Below, piece by piece: positions 51,090 through 62,111 of a DNA stretch of 64,000 nucleotides. Position numbers and translations under genes: made by a program. Origin of the DNA: Phymorhynchus buccinoides (lineage: Eukaryota; Mollusca; Gastropoda; Neogastropoda; Raphitomidae); contig CM065687.1 of NCBI GenBank assembly GCA_017654935.2, forward strand, positions 26,401,446-26,465,445, given 5' to 3'. The notes beneath the pieces are model-generated. The model did not search any database. It had not been told where the DNA came from and saw nothing but the letters and a program-made list of their open reading frames with translations. The first letter of the stretch is position 1. Every line of letters starts with the position of its first letter.

Positions 51090-51395
51090 TATTTCAGACT
51101 CTAGACCACATCTTGCAGGACTGCCCGACTTTCGACTCCCCCGTGACGCGAAATCTGGCCCAGGCCTGTGACACTCCGGGACAAGCTGTGGGATCCTGTG
51201 ACACTCCGGGACAAGCTGTGAGGTCCTGTAACACTCCGGGACAAGCTGCGGGGTCCTGTGACACTCCGGGACAAGCTGTGGGCACCTGCTGCAGCGGTGC
51301 AGCTGACTGCGACCTTCCTCCACCGAACGGGGCTGAGCGTCTGACGGGAACAAAGAAGAAGGAGGAGAAGAAGAAGAAGAAGAAGAAGAGAAGAC
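51090..51395 (+). pseudogene. 5'-truncated LINE 3' end with internal 30-bp repeat
   Basis: One frame gives LDHILQDCPTFDSP, and a second gives LTATFLHRTGLSV and a stop, followed by an (AGA)n tail. This is the typical C-terminal end of a LINE ORF2. Between them four 30-base units (ACACTCCGGGACAAGCTGTG plus ten) have expanded. The element is truncated at its 5' side. Confidence 0.7.
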
Positions 51396-51877
51396 TGTCA
51401 TCTGATTGTTTTGTCAACTGCTGCTCCAAGGTGTGGACGATGCTTAAAGAGGAATTTTCATTGAAGCACTTGGTTCTCAACTTTCCCAAAGAAGATACAT
51501 TTTACACATCTCAGGTAAGTTTCTCTGTCTCTGTTAGTCCGAAGAAGATAGTCAGTCATGAAGATACGATAACTAATTTAGCCATATTTATAGCAGAAGC
51601 CATGGATATAAGAGGAAAAAACATTGAACAATCAAGTGATTGATTTCAAGATGATCCATTTAACTTCTATGTTTAATTTTGCATAATTATTATAATTTAT
51701 ATGCATATACTTGTGTAAGCGTGCACGCGTGCGCATGTATGTATGTGTGTGTAAGCGCATGTTGTTTTTGTTTAATATTTATTTCATATTTGATATTTGT
51801 TAGATATAATATGTATGCTATTATCCCCCCTTGTCCTAAGGGCTTTATTGCTATGGACAATAAAATGTCGAGTTGTT

Positions 51878-51879
<2 letters not shown>

Positions 51880-51966
<87 letters not shown>
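51880..51966. repeat. (CT)n microsatellite
   Basis: A pure CT run of about 86 bases. Confidence 0.95.
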
Positions 51967-51968
<2 letters not shown>

Positions 51969-52789
51969 TCTATGAGAAGACGAGCACCTCGTTATCGTCA
52001 TAATTTGTTTCTTGTTGAACAACTTTACTCAATATCTAATGAACAGATTTGAATGACATTTTGTTGAGAATTGGAACATGCAATGATATTTTGGAGCAAT
52101 TCATGTCGCTTTTACCATAAAGGACTTTAAACATAATTTTACAAACAACACATTTTACTCCAAAAGTTATAAACATTTCTTTTGATGAACATTTTGTATT
52201 GGGATTTTCAATAATGAATCGTGTTTCTGACGTGTTTATATCGCCAGTTTTGAAAATTTTTTGGGATAAGAAAAAAAATGTAAGCTTACTTAAACGCATT
52301 TTGATTAACTTTTGCGGGCATGTACATGACGTAGGGCCTACCATGCTAGATCTATATGCAAAATAGCCATTAACATTTTAATTTATTTTATCATTATTGG
52401 AATGCATGAACTTTGTATTAGATTGTTATCTTGCTTCTTCATTCAAGAAAGTCTAGCCCTAAAAAGAAGCTCTAAGAACACATGTGAGATTTGTGGTATG
52501 GGTTGCCTTCGTGACGATGATTTGCACAGTATTACTGATGTTCGTTTGTTTTGTACCGGTGTGAAGAGAATATTCTACCTCGTGAAATAATTACCCATTC
52601 CTCATTCGAATTATTTGCTGTTTGGGAAAGATTCGCCCCTAAATATATTCAGAGGCGTGTTGTGGCATGCAGGAAGAACAGAGGATTCATAATTAAATAG
52701 TGATAAGTCAGGGATTTTTTCTAATTATTATTATTTATTTTTGTATTTTTTATATCGTCCGCCATTGTGAATTTTACGAAACTAAGTGG

Positions 52790-52895
52790 CATGGCTTTGT
52801 ACATCGATTTCTCGGCAAAGATGTAGATGTACACCCTCCTGCTCTATGTTTTGGTTCTTTCCGTGGTTAGAGTTAGGGATAGGGTTAAGGTTAGG
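52790..52895 (+). repeat. dispersed repeat with TTAGGG-like tail, copy 2
   Basis: CATGGCTTTGTACATCGATT and CACCCTCCTGCTCTATG precede GTTAGAGTTAGGGATAGGGT and more degenerate hexamers. It matches 46848-46965. Confidence 0.8.
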
Positions 52896-53119
52896 ATGGT
52901 TATAGTTCGCATGCGAAGGGTACTTATTTCATAGGAGCTACTTATTTCTCATGACACCGGTGTTTCGTGTCTGCTTGATTATCTGTGGCTATGTTTGAAG
53001 AACTGATGTAGGTTATCAGTCCAAATAAGAGGACGTGTGTACCTAGGAAAACAATAGTCTCATGTGAAAAGTCCTGTCTCGATAAGCCTCCATTTGTTTA
53101 ACTGTCATCTCAAAATAAG

Positions 53120-53619
53120 NNNNNNNNNNNNNNNNNNNNNNNNNNNNNNNNNNNNNNNNNNNNNNNNNNNNNNNNNNNNNNNNNNNNNNNNNNNNNNNNN
53201 NNNNNNNNNNNNNNNNNNNNNNNNNNNNNNNNNNNNNNNNNNNNNNNNNNNNNNNNNNNNNNNNNNNNNNNNNNNNNNNNNNNNNNNNNNNNNNNNNNNN
53301 NNNNNNNNNNNNNNNNNNNNNNNNNNNNNNNNNNNNNNNNNNNNNNNNNNNNNNNNNNNNNNNNNNNNNNNNNNNNNNNNNNNNNNNNNNNNNNNNNNNN
53401 NNNNNNNNNNNNNNNNNNNNNNNNNNNNNNNNNNNNNNNNNNNNNNNNNNNNNNNNNNNNNNNNNNNNNNNNNNNNNNNNNNNNNNNNNNNNNNNNNNNN
53501 NNNNNNNNNNNNNNNNNNNNNNNNNNNNNNNNNNNNNNNNNNNNNNNNNNNNNNNNNNNNNNNNNNNNNNNNNNNNNNNNNNNNNNNNNNNNNNNNNNNN
53601 NNNNNNNNNNNNNNNNNNN
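53120..53619. other. assembly gap (500 N)
   Basis: Exactly 500 N; the size is a placeholder. No gene is interrupted as far as I can see. Confidence 0.98.
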
Positions 53620-53734
53620 AAATATTTTGTTGACAAAAACAAAATAAAAAGAATTTCTATTGCTAGTAAAAATTCAAAAAACAAAAAAACAACAACAGGA
53701 AAAATCTTGTATACCGGAAAGTTGCACCATGGAA

Positions 53735-53935
53735 GTGCAATGTCTCAGAGAAGTAGGGTATTATGTGGGAGGGAAAGTCTTATAAAAGGGTGTATTACAA
53801 AGGGAGGTTCCCAACTGTATATTTTCAAAAAATGTGCCAACTATTTCAGACAGGTCTATAATCCGAATGATGGCTCCCAATCGTCCCCGCAAAAAACAAA
53901 GGGGTCCCGGGAACTCCTTCACTTACAGTAGCTAG
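53735..53935. repeat. fragments of two MITE families
   Basis: 53735-53819 resembles the CAGTGGAACCTCC family (AGGGAGGTTCCCAACTGTA end). 53869-53933 matches the start of the CAGGGCTCCC family (GGCTCCCAATCGTC, GGGAACTCCTTCACTTACAG). Confidence 0.7.
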
Positions 53936-54479
53936 CGGCACCAAAAATTTATTTTTCAAATATATGATCTAATTTTAAGTATGTTTCATAGATCTGTTCA
54001 TTATAAAGAAAATTAAAAAAGAATTAAGTCAATATCGCAATTAGTTCATGAGATATGGTAGTTTAAAGTAGCATACTACCGTGACTTGGACAGAAACACT
54101 AAAAGTGGCCATTTTTGAGAACCTATAACAAACATTTAATACACACTAATAAAAACCTTTTTTTGAGGATGCAGTCTCCACTATCACAAAAAGTTATGCC
54201 TCCAACAAAAAATGTTAGGGTGAACTTTTTTTGAAATTATGGACTTGCGAAGTTGGAAAAAATGCTGATGTTGAAAGTACGCAAAACAGACAATGTAGCA
54301 ATTTTGGGGTATCAAAAAACAAAAAGTAATGCAACAACGGGCTTGAAACTTCCTAACTTTACATTTCAGTATGTATGGATTATGTCCAATTTTTTTCTAA
54401 TGTTTTGATTGATATTTGTTAGAAATATTCAGAGTCAATTTTGTGAAAAATGCTAATTTAAAAAATATGGACATGTATA

Positions 54480-55215
54480 ACATACATGTGTGTCTGTTCG
54501 CCCTATAACTCTTGAACCACTTGACAGAATTGCTTCATATTTTGTGTGGTGGTATATCATGGTACACAGATGGTCATACAGGAAAGGTGTGACCTTGTTG
54601 ACCTTGACCTTGAAGTTTGACCTTGAAAACATATTTTATATTATATATTCCAAATCCGAGCTGTATCTCATAAACCAGAAGACAGAATGGCTTCAAATTT
54701 TGAGTGGTGGTGTATCACACTGCAGGAATGCCCCCATGGTAGCCATAGTAACCTTGACCTTGAAGTTTGACCTTGTGTCTTGGACAAAAAATTCTTTTCA
54801 AAGCCATGTTTTTCACTTCAATGGACTTACAATGTTCAAACTTTCTATGAGGATGCATTGACTACAGGCAATTCTAGATATTGGGTACTAGTCAAGGTCA
54901 AGGACATAGACCTTGGAGGTGTCAAATCTGTGTTTTGTCCATATCTTTCACATTTTTGCAGTTACAGAATTCAAAATTGGCATATTGGTAGGCTGAATCA
55001 AGGTCATGTATGGCACAAAGTACTGATTTTGTTAATGACCTTGACCTTGATTTTTTAACTTATCGTTTTTTAGCAGTGGCTATAGTTCAGACACCATTGG
55101 GTTTACATCCACATAACCATTTATATTCATGATCCACATGACCTAAGGGATGTAGTGGGAGACATTTGAAGTCACTAGACCTTGGCCTTCACATTTGACC
55201 TTGAGACTGTTATAT
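54480..55215. repeat. decayed ~150-180-bp tandem repeats with TGACCTTGACCTTGA
   Basis: Three to four diverged copies, each with a segment like GACAGAATTGCTTCATATTT and then one or more runs of TGACCTTGACCTTGAAG. No gene is present; the open frames are interrupted and unlike any family. Confidence 0.65.
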
Positions 55216-55219
55216 GTTA

Positions 55220-57400
55220 TTGTCGTTCCCTGTCTTAAAGACTCCAGGGATAATCCTAACAGCCAAAGCAATTGAACACTATGGTACAAATGCATCAGCT
55301 AAGGATGAGAACATTACGTGTGTGACCGTTTTTTTATTACCCCGACCACGTGGGCAGCCACACTCCGACTTCGGAGAATTTTGGACTGATGATGTTATGC
55401 TAGGAACTTGCCATGGATAAAGACAATTCTCACATAACTATGCAGAACATAACAACATTTTGATGTAGCCTTGGTGTTCTAGCTTATGTCAATTGGTCTG
55501 ACACAGCCTTTGCCAAGGCGAGCTGTTATAACTTATAATAGTTATATATGAAAAGGGGCTGTATTTCGAGAACCACTTGAAGGTATTAATTATATTTTGT
55601 TTGGAGGTGTATCACCAAGACAGGGTCTAAAATGTAAAAGGAGGTTGGGGGTATAACTGCCATGAAGTGAAGCAAGCAGGGCACGGTTGTTTGAGAGAAT
55701 TTAAAAAGAAAGTATAAAATTCCAGCATGATGTTTTAATTTAGATTTGTTGGAAGTAGTTCTTGCTCAAAATTCTGAGGAAAATCAACCATTCCTGTTCC
55801 AATGGAAAACCATTGTAGAACATAGCTTGATGCAAAAGACTTAGACCCTCAAATTAGAAGGCACATGTATGCATTAACTCTTTGTGCTGCAGCCTTGGGG
55901 ATTTGCTGGCCTTTGTGTTTCCTTGATCTTCTCCAATGTCAGCTGTTAACAACTGCTCTCAGCTAAGAAAGTTACTTTCAAAATGGAGTGCCCGTAAGGA
56001 AAAGCATCTTCCCTGTAAAGAATTTCCAGATCCAGATTCAAGAATAGCTGAACAAATTAACTCCCCTGTTATCAGGCAGTCACGTTCCCTACTGGCACTT
56101 GAAAATAACAAACCAAAATGACAATAAACAGCTCCAACAAGTACTCATCTGCTATGTGTGCATATAATGTGTGTGTGTGAGCAAGCACGCATGCTGCGTG
56201 GGTGCGTGCATGCATGCACCTGTGTGCAAATAATGTGTTACTTGTGTGACTGTGGTGTGGGCATACAAAACCATGCAGATATTTTATGTACTATGTGTGT
56301 GTAATTCTTCATGTTTGTGTTCTATTTTTCTGCAGCAGAACATTGTTTTTGTGTTTTTTTTCTACTCCAGTGCTTCTAACAATGTTAACAGATGAATGTA
56401 TAAGCAACTCAGCTTAGATAAGATTGGCAGTGATTTCTCTGAAAAATAATACAGTTCATTTCATGGAATGCGCTAACATTTTATTAAGTGGTATGAATGA
56501 GTGTCAGTGTTTGAGTGTTTGAGTGTTTGTGTGTGTGTGTGTACTTGTTTGATGCGTTAATTTTTTTATGCAAACGTAGCTTTAATCATAAAAAGAATTG
56601 ACTAAGTATTTGCAGTGATGTACTGAGGATTGAAAAGTGATAGTCGAACAAATTGTCCTGGGACAAGATAAATCAATAGGACTATGTCATGGCTCTTGCA
56701 AAAACCAATAAGACAAAGTGTGCAAAAATGTTAATCAGACGTGTGTCCTGACAGGGGATAACACAATAATACATTTTTAGTTTTAATAGGTCAATGTCCT
56801 ATGACCGGGTCCTTGGGACATCACTGTAATAATTTGTTTTTTAAAACCTCATTTGATGGCGCCATAATTGCATCTAGTAGGCCTACACAGCTACATACTA
56901 TAACATATTTCAACATTTATCAGGGAATGGATGACGAACAATATTTTCATGAGACTCAGTTCATCTCCTGACGATTAAAACACAAGAATAAACAGATATA
57001 TATGCACAGGGCATTAAATCAGCAAGGGTTGGATCATCAAAGACTGACACAGAGGCCTACACAAAAACATAAGGCAGTGGCTATGTTGCCGGTCACTGTA
57101 ATTTAGCCTACAGGCTATTTTTCCGGTTACAGTAATTTAGCCTGTATCCACAGTGTAGGTAGGCTAAAGTACCGGTCAAGCTAAACTCAGCTGGAATGCT
57201 AGTTTATTTTAAAATCATACTTTTCTTTAACAATACTCAATGCAAATGCGCCTTTGAGAAGGAACTAGGAGGTACTCATTTTCTTTCATTCCTGGCATTG
57301 AGATACAGTAACACATGGAGAGAGAGAGGTATGAGCAGTGAAAGAGACAACGAGAAAGACCATGACAGAGACAGTGAGACTAGAGAGACAGGGACATTAA
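55220..57400. other. no gene seen
   Basis: Mostly AT-rich unique sequence. A stretch near 55880-55950 recalls the ~280-bp dispersed repeat (GTGCTGCAGCCTTGGGGATT). Short GT runs lie at 56165-56245 and 56528-56545. No splice-flanked open frame was found. Confidence 0.5.
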
Positions 57401-57413
57401 AGAGATAATCATA

Positions 57414-57620
57414 CAATCTATTCTATCATGTTACCGTTTCACTACGAATGAGTTATACCTTCCAATTTGGAGCAAATGCCAATTTACCAAAGACCAAAAA
57501 GTTATAGTCTTAACAAGACTAGATTACTTCCCTTGGTCTACACAGCCAATACCACTAAGCTGCCGCGGAACCCACTCACTACGTCACTTCCGGAGAGGCA
57601 ACTTCAAGTCATAATAAAAA
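57414..57620 (+). repeat. DIRS left inverted terminal repeat
   Basis: It runs from CAATCTATTCTATCATG through GTTACCGTTTCACTACGAAT to GGCAACTTCAAGTCATAAT. Aligned with the reverse complement of the right repeat, I see only about two differences over the shared 185 bases (for example GTTATAGTC against GTTCTAGTC). Confidence 0.92.
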
Positions 57621-57840
57621 AATTTCCAACTTGGAGCAGCCATGTTCTTCTTTGCTCTTCAATTTATTTCGTTTTTCTAACTCTTATTGTCGCCATCCGC
57701 CTTGTTTTGGGTTGCCCCTCTGCCTTGGGGCTGCAGGTTTGTCGGCACATAGCTTTGGGGTATTATTTTTTCGTTTTTACTTTGCTAAATAATTTTTGAA
57801 AGTAGTTGCTGTGCTTACGTGCTTTGTGCCCCCGGACGCC

Positions 57841-60150
57841 ATGTCGTCCGTCGATCCTGTTGTTTCGGCTCACTCTAGTGGGGTCTCTAGTAAGCCCTCT
57901 CGGGAGGATAAGGGGAGGTGTTCAGATACACCTCAAGCTTCTTCTTCCTCTAGCTCTCGTAAGCATTCGAGTTCTAGGCCGAAGTCTTCCTCTTCTTCGT
58001 CGTCGAAGAAGGAGCAACCCCCCCCCCCCCTCCTCTCCCTCAGGCCTGTGGTTTCTGAGTCTTCTGCGGTGGTGTCAGAACAGGTTATTTCCCTAGTGGA
58101 TTCGTCTACTCTGGTGGCAGACATGCTTGCCGAGTTTAAAAATAAAGGTTTAGTTTTGGTCCCTTCGGCCTCCTTGACCGATTGGTCGGTTAGACCTGGT
58201 AGGCAAACGGACTTGACGACTGACTTGACCTCGGACAGACCCGCACGGTACCCTCACGGGACACGAGAAGACAACCAGTGTGTACGTTCCCCTCGCTTTA
58301 CCATGAATGATAATGATGAACCTACTTTGTACTCAGTTGAGCAGCTGGCCCAGAGGGAGCGCGTTACGGGCATCTCCATCTTCCCCCGAGAGGAAGACCT
58401 CGAGTCGGACGGTCGGTCCTTCTCCCAGCGTGACGTGGAAGCTGCTCGCTCCATCGACGCCCACAGGAAATCCCGTCCTGACGCCGTCCCCTTCTACGGC
58501 TCTCGTTCTCGCAGGAGCGAATGTCTCCCCTCTTCTCTCGTTGATGATCAGTCTCACGATGATCGGCAGTCTTGTAGCCCGAGTAGGGCGAGAAATACGG
58601 ACGTGCATTTTACCCAGCAGAGCCGTTGCCCGCGTAGGGCCTTGCCTCGGCGGTCTCTTGAACACGGAATTTGCGATGACTTCGACGACTACTCGCCCAG
58701 GCCCGTGCGCCGTGCCGGCGGCACGCGGCCACCAGTCTCCACCGTTACGGACACCCGTCACAGAGCGACACCTTCGGGGGTGGACCCCCCGATGCCTGTT
58801 CTGGAGCCCGTTTCACGTCAACCTGGCCCCCGTCATACGGTTGAGCTTCAGCCCCCCTTGGATGCTCGTCAGGCCAGGCACTCCTCGAAGCGTCATGCGG
58901 CGCGGCCTCGAGGGTCTTCCGTGGATGAGGAGTTTGATTCGTCGCCGCGTGAGGGTTTGGATGACTTCGACCTAGCCGTCCAGGACGAAGTGTTTCGCAT
59001 CATGAGGACTGGGTATCAGGGGTCTCAGTGGTCCTCGTCGAGGTCTGACCACGGCTACGATCAACTTTCTCAGTCTGAGCGGGACAATAGTGTGTCTGAC
59101 CCCCCTGTGTGTTCAGACCCAATCCCTTCGACCGGCAATTATCAAGGCTATCTGCACATCCTTCAGCCCTACTGCAAGGACATCAAGCCGATGGTGCAGC
59201 TCGAATCATCTCAGACAGCGGGACAGCCGCAGTTCTTTGGCGAGCTGCAAGCGCAGAAGGAGGCCCGTCTAGCGCTTCACACCTCTCCGTTCGTCCGCCA
59301 GGCACTGCGTAAGGCTGACTCTATCCTGTGGGCTCAACCGCCACCGTTGCCCGTGGACGACGACGACATCTCTCCTTCCCCTCAGCCGGAACCGGTCCCG
59401 TCTCAACCTGGCTCGTTTGTGAAGAAGGACTTCTTCCCGCCGTTTCAGCTGGCAAACCCCTTCGTGCCTGTGCCTTCGCACTCGGAGGTATCCCAGCAGG
59501 ATCGTTCCGCCCTTAGCTATGGGCGCAGGATGAGACAGACTTCGGTTCTCATGGGCCAGCCGGCCTTCAACAACTTGGAGAGATCCATGTTCTCTATTCT
59601 TCGAGCCTCGTCATTAGCCACGTCAATGCTTCAGTCTCTGGCGCAGATCGCCGGTTCTACGGCCGCTTCCAAACCTGAAGACTTCAGGCTGCGTGATGGT
59701 GTCGACGAGCGTGCCCTGGGCGTTGCCTTGGCTTCTCTCAACCAAGCTGTGAGCTCCATTTCGTCCGTGGCCTCCTCTACTTTTCATCAGGCTTCCCTCA
59801 AGGACAACCTGGAGCGGGTCAAGAAACGGAGACTGGACTTGGGCCAGGAACGTATCATGGAGTTGGCTACCAGGGCTGCCGGCCGGGGGTTTGCTTCCCC
59901 CCAACCTAAGCGCGCGCGCCTGGACTTTAGGCCTCCTCCCTCTATCCCCATGAGAACCGGTTCGTCTCGAGGGCGTTCCTTTCGCTACCCCAACTACCAG
60001 TCAGCGGGACAGCGTCAACGCCCCTCATACCAGCGTCGCCCTTTGTCCACCAACCGCCGTCCTCCGTCCTCGGGACGGGGATCGGGCACCTCGGGTTCTT
60101 CCCGGTATGTCCGTGCCCCGTTCCCAGCACGGAAACAGCCTTTTCAGTAG
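57841..60150 (+). CDS. DIRS-like gag-type ORF1
   Basis: 769 codons from an ATG in good context (GCCATGT). The open frame extends 45 bases upstream but has no ATG there. The N-terminus is Ser-rich and includes a proline run coded by 13 C (58018-58030). The middle is Arg/Asp/Ser-rich and low in structure. A region near residues 560-690 (NNLERSMFSILRASSLATSM, ALASLNQAVSSISSVASSTF) looks helical and is the best candidate for assembly. The C-terminus is Arg-rich (RGRSFRYPNYQ, QRRPLSTNRRPP), suited to RNA binding. No CCHC knuckle is visible. It would form the particle that packages the element's RNA. Confidence 0.75.
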   Translation: MSSVDPVVSAHSSGVSSKPSREDKGRCSDTPQASSSSSSRKHSSSRPKSSSSSSSKKEQPPPPLLSLRPVVSESSAVVSEQVISLVDSSTLVADMLAEFKNKGLVLVPSASLTDWSVRPGRQTDLTTDLTSDRPARYPHGTREDNQCVRSPRFTMNDNDEPTLYSVEQLAQRERVTGISIFPREEDLESDGRSFSQRDVEAARSIDAHRKSRPDAVPFYGSRSRRSECLPSSLVDDQSHDDRQSCSPSRARNTDVHFTQQSRCPRRALPRRSLEHGICDDFDDYSPRPVRRAGGTRPPVSTVTDTRHRATPSGVDPPMPVLEPVSRQPGPRHTVELQPPLDARQARHSSKRHAARPRGSSVDEEFDSSPREGLDDFDLAVQDEVFRIMRTGYQGSQWSSSRSDHGYDQLSQSERDNSVSDPPVCSDPIPSTGNYQGYLHILQPYCKDIKPMVQLESSQTAGQPQFFGELQAQKEARLALHTSPFVRQALRKADSILWAQPPPLPVDDDDISPSPQPEPVPSQPGSFVKKDFFPPFQLANPFVPVPSHSEVSQQDRSALSYGRRMRQTSVLMGQPAFNNLERSMFSILRASSLATSMLQSLAQIAGSTAASKPEDFRLRDGVDERALGVALASLNQAVSSISSVASSTFHQASLKDNLERVKKRRLDLGQERIMELATRAAGRGFASPQPKRARLDFRPPPSIPMRTGSSRGRSFRYPNYQSAGQRQRPSYQRRPLSTNRRPPSSGRGSGTSGSSRYVRAPFPARKQPFQ

Positions 60151-60164
60151 GGCCCGCACGACCT

Positions 60165-62111
60165 TTGGGGGATTCAGGCGCTTCGACCGACTCAAGTGTG
60201 GGCTCCCTTCTGAAATGCCTTTCAGCATGGGAGCACTTGGTCGAAAGCCCTTGGGTCCGTCAGGTCGTGCGGGTCGGCTTCAGGTTCCCCTTTTCCAGGG
60301 AACCTCCCCTGTCTGCCCAACCCATCTCTTTCCCGCCCCCTCAAGACCAGTCAAAATTCGAAGCGATCGACAAGGAAGTCGCTGCACTCTGTCAAAAGGG
60401 TGCCATTGTGCAGATTGTGCCTACGGAACCGGGTTTCTACTCTCGACTGTTCGTGGTCCCCAAGAAAAGCGGAGAATTTCGCCCGGTCTTGGACTTGTCC
60501 CCCCTCAACAAGTTTATTCGCACCGACAAGTTCAAAATGGAGACGGCAACTTCGATCCGTCTCTCCATTCTTCCGAACGACTGGGCTACGTCCATCGACC
60601 TGAGGGACGCATATTTTCACGTGGGCATCCACCCTTCACGTCAGCGTTTCCTTCGCTTCGTCTGGAAACACAAGACTTATCAGTTTGTTGCCCTTCCGTT
60701 CGGCCTGTCCCCGGCCCCTTGGATCTTCTCAAGAATCACCAAGGAACTCGTTCGTCTCGCCAGGTCCCAGGCAATTCGTCTTCACGTTTACCTGGACGAT
60801 TGGTTGTTGCTAGCAGCTTCGCAAGCCCTATGCCTCTCTCAAACAGACACTCTTGTTCGACTGTCCAGGACCCTGGGTTTTCGCATTCACGACGGGAAGT
60901 CGGAGCTGACTCCTTCGACCTCCTTCAGCTACCTCGGCATGAAGTTCAATACAGAGCGGTTTTCAGTGCAACCGTCGGAGACTCGAGTCAAAGCCATATT
61001 CGAGATTGTCTCGACGTTCAGACTGAGGACTTCGCTCTCTGCTCGTCAGCTTCTCCGTCTCCTGGGGCTTATGGAATCGGTAGCGGATTTGCTTCCTCTC
61101 GCACGGGTGCACAAGCGGCCACTGCAACGACTGCTGTCGCAAAGGAAACTGTCTCAGATGCCTCTCGAGCAACTAGTGTCTCTCGGCGATTGGTTCCTCG
61201 ACTCGACGGAACAGTGGATGAATCTCGAGTGGCTCAACAGCTCGGTGCCTATCCGTCCCATGCAACAGCAACAGTTTCTCCACACGGATGCCTCAACGAC
61301 GGGCTGGGGCGCCCATTTGGATCGGGTCGAAGTTTCGGGCCAGTGGACTTCGGCAGAGAAGAAATGTCACATCAACCTCTTGGAGATGGAAGCAGTAGCC
61401 AGGGCCCTGAAGTCTTTTGCACTCCTTCTCTCCGGGAAATGGGTCACTGTCTGCGGAGACAATACGACAGCTCTCTCTTATCTTCGCCGCCAGGGAGGAA
61501 CACGGTCTCCGGCCCTTTCGATGAAAGCGGAAGGGATTCTTCTCTGGGCCCAATCAAGAAAGATCGTGCTCTCAGTGGAATACATCCCAGGGAAGTTGAA
61601 CGTCCTAGCGGATCAGCTGAGCAGGAAAGGACAACTTCTCCCCACGGAATGGACCGTCGCTCACCGGTCCCTCCTCCCGCTGTGGCACCTTTGGGGGAAA
61701 CCTCACGTGGACCTGTTTGCCACAAAGTACAATTGCAGGCTTCCTCTCTATGTGTCACCTATGAGGGACCCCCAGGCACTAGCGCGCAACGCTTTCTCGA
61801 TCTCCTGGACAGGAATGTCAACTTATGCGTACCCTCCCACGTCTCTGCTCACCAAAGTGCTGGAGAAATACTGCCGCGACAGGCCCCGCTTGATTGTCAT
61901 CGCCCCGTTCTGGGAAACGAGTCCTTGGTTTCCAGAGCTCGAGAGCCTGTCTCACGTTCCAAGCGTCCCGCTTCGTCTCACAAGGGACACTCTGCTTCAG
62001 CCTCGCTCCGGTGTAGGACACGCCAACCCCCAGCTGTTTCAGTTGACCGCATGGCTACTATGCGGGCCGGGTTGCGAGCACGACTCTTACCAGACAAAAC
62101 TGTTGACCTAG
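60165..62111 (+). CDS. DIRS-like reverse transcriptase and RNase H
   Basis: About 648 codons in a different frame from gag (the gag stop is at 60148). No ATG starts the frame before the RT domain; the first listed codon is TTG, so frameshift or re-initiation is probable. Motifs: FVVPKKSGEFRPVLDLSPLN, SIDLRDAYFHVGIHP, LPFGLSPAPWIFSR and the catalytic VYLDDWLL (YLDD at about residues 209-212). RNase H follows, with HTDASTTGWGAH (Asp about 375), NLLEMEAVARAL, CGDNTTALSYL and LNVLADQLSR. The enzyme copies element RNA into DNA. Confidence 0.92.
   Translation: MGDSGASTDSSVGSLLKCLSAWEHLVESPWVRQVVRVGFRFPFSREPPLSAQPISFPPPQDQSKFEAIDKEVAALCQKGAIVQIVPTEPGFYSRLFVVPKKSGEFRPVLDLSPLNKFIRTDKFKMETATSIRLSILPNDWATSIDLRDAYFHVGIHPSRQRFLRFVWKHKTYQFVALPFGLSPAPWIFSRITKELVRLARSQAIRLHVYLDDWLLLAASQALCLSQTDTLVRLSRTLGFRIHDGKSELTPSTSFSYLGMKFNTERFSVQPSETRVKAIFEIVSTFRLRTSLSARQLLRLLGLMESVADLLPLARVHKRPLQRLLSQRKLSQMPLEQLVSLGDWFLDSTEQWMNLEWLNSSVPIRPMQQQQFLHTDASTTGWGAHLDRVEVSGQWTSAEKKCHINLLEMEAVARALKSFALLLSGKWVTVCGDNTTALSYLRRQGGTRSPALSMKAEGILLWAQSRKIVLSVEYIPGKLNVLADQLSRKGQLLPTEWTVAHRSLLPLWHLWGKPHVDLFATKYNCRLPLYVSPMRDPQALARNAFSISWTGMSTYAYPPTSLLTKVLEKYCRDRPRLIVIAPFWETSPWFPELESLSHVPSVPLRLTRDTLLQPRSGVGHANPQLFQLTAWLLCGPGCEHDSYQTKLLT

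Noticed and set aside
51413..51643. Possible first exon with donor CAG/GTAAGT at 51513
   Set aside because: The donor is good, but the frame starts inside a LINE tail and no compatible downstream exon was found; the candidate at 52448 has the wrong phase.
52402..52590. Short frame with CEICGMGC
   Set aside because: An acceptor-like TTCATTCAAG precedes it and a cysteine pair is visible, but a single 47-codon piece without partner exons is not enough to call a zinc-binding protein.
57196..57408. 70-codon frame just upstream of the DIRS element
   Set aside because: Low-complexity Arg/Glu/Asp C-terminus from a GAGAGACA-rich stretch, with no recognisable domain.
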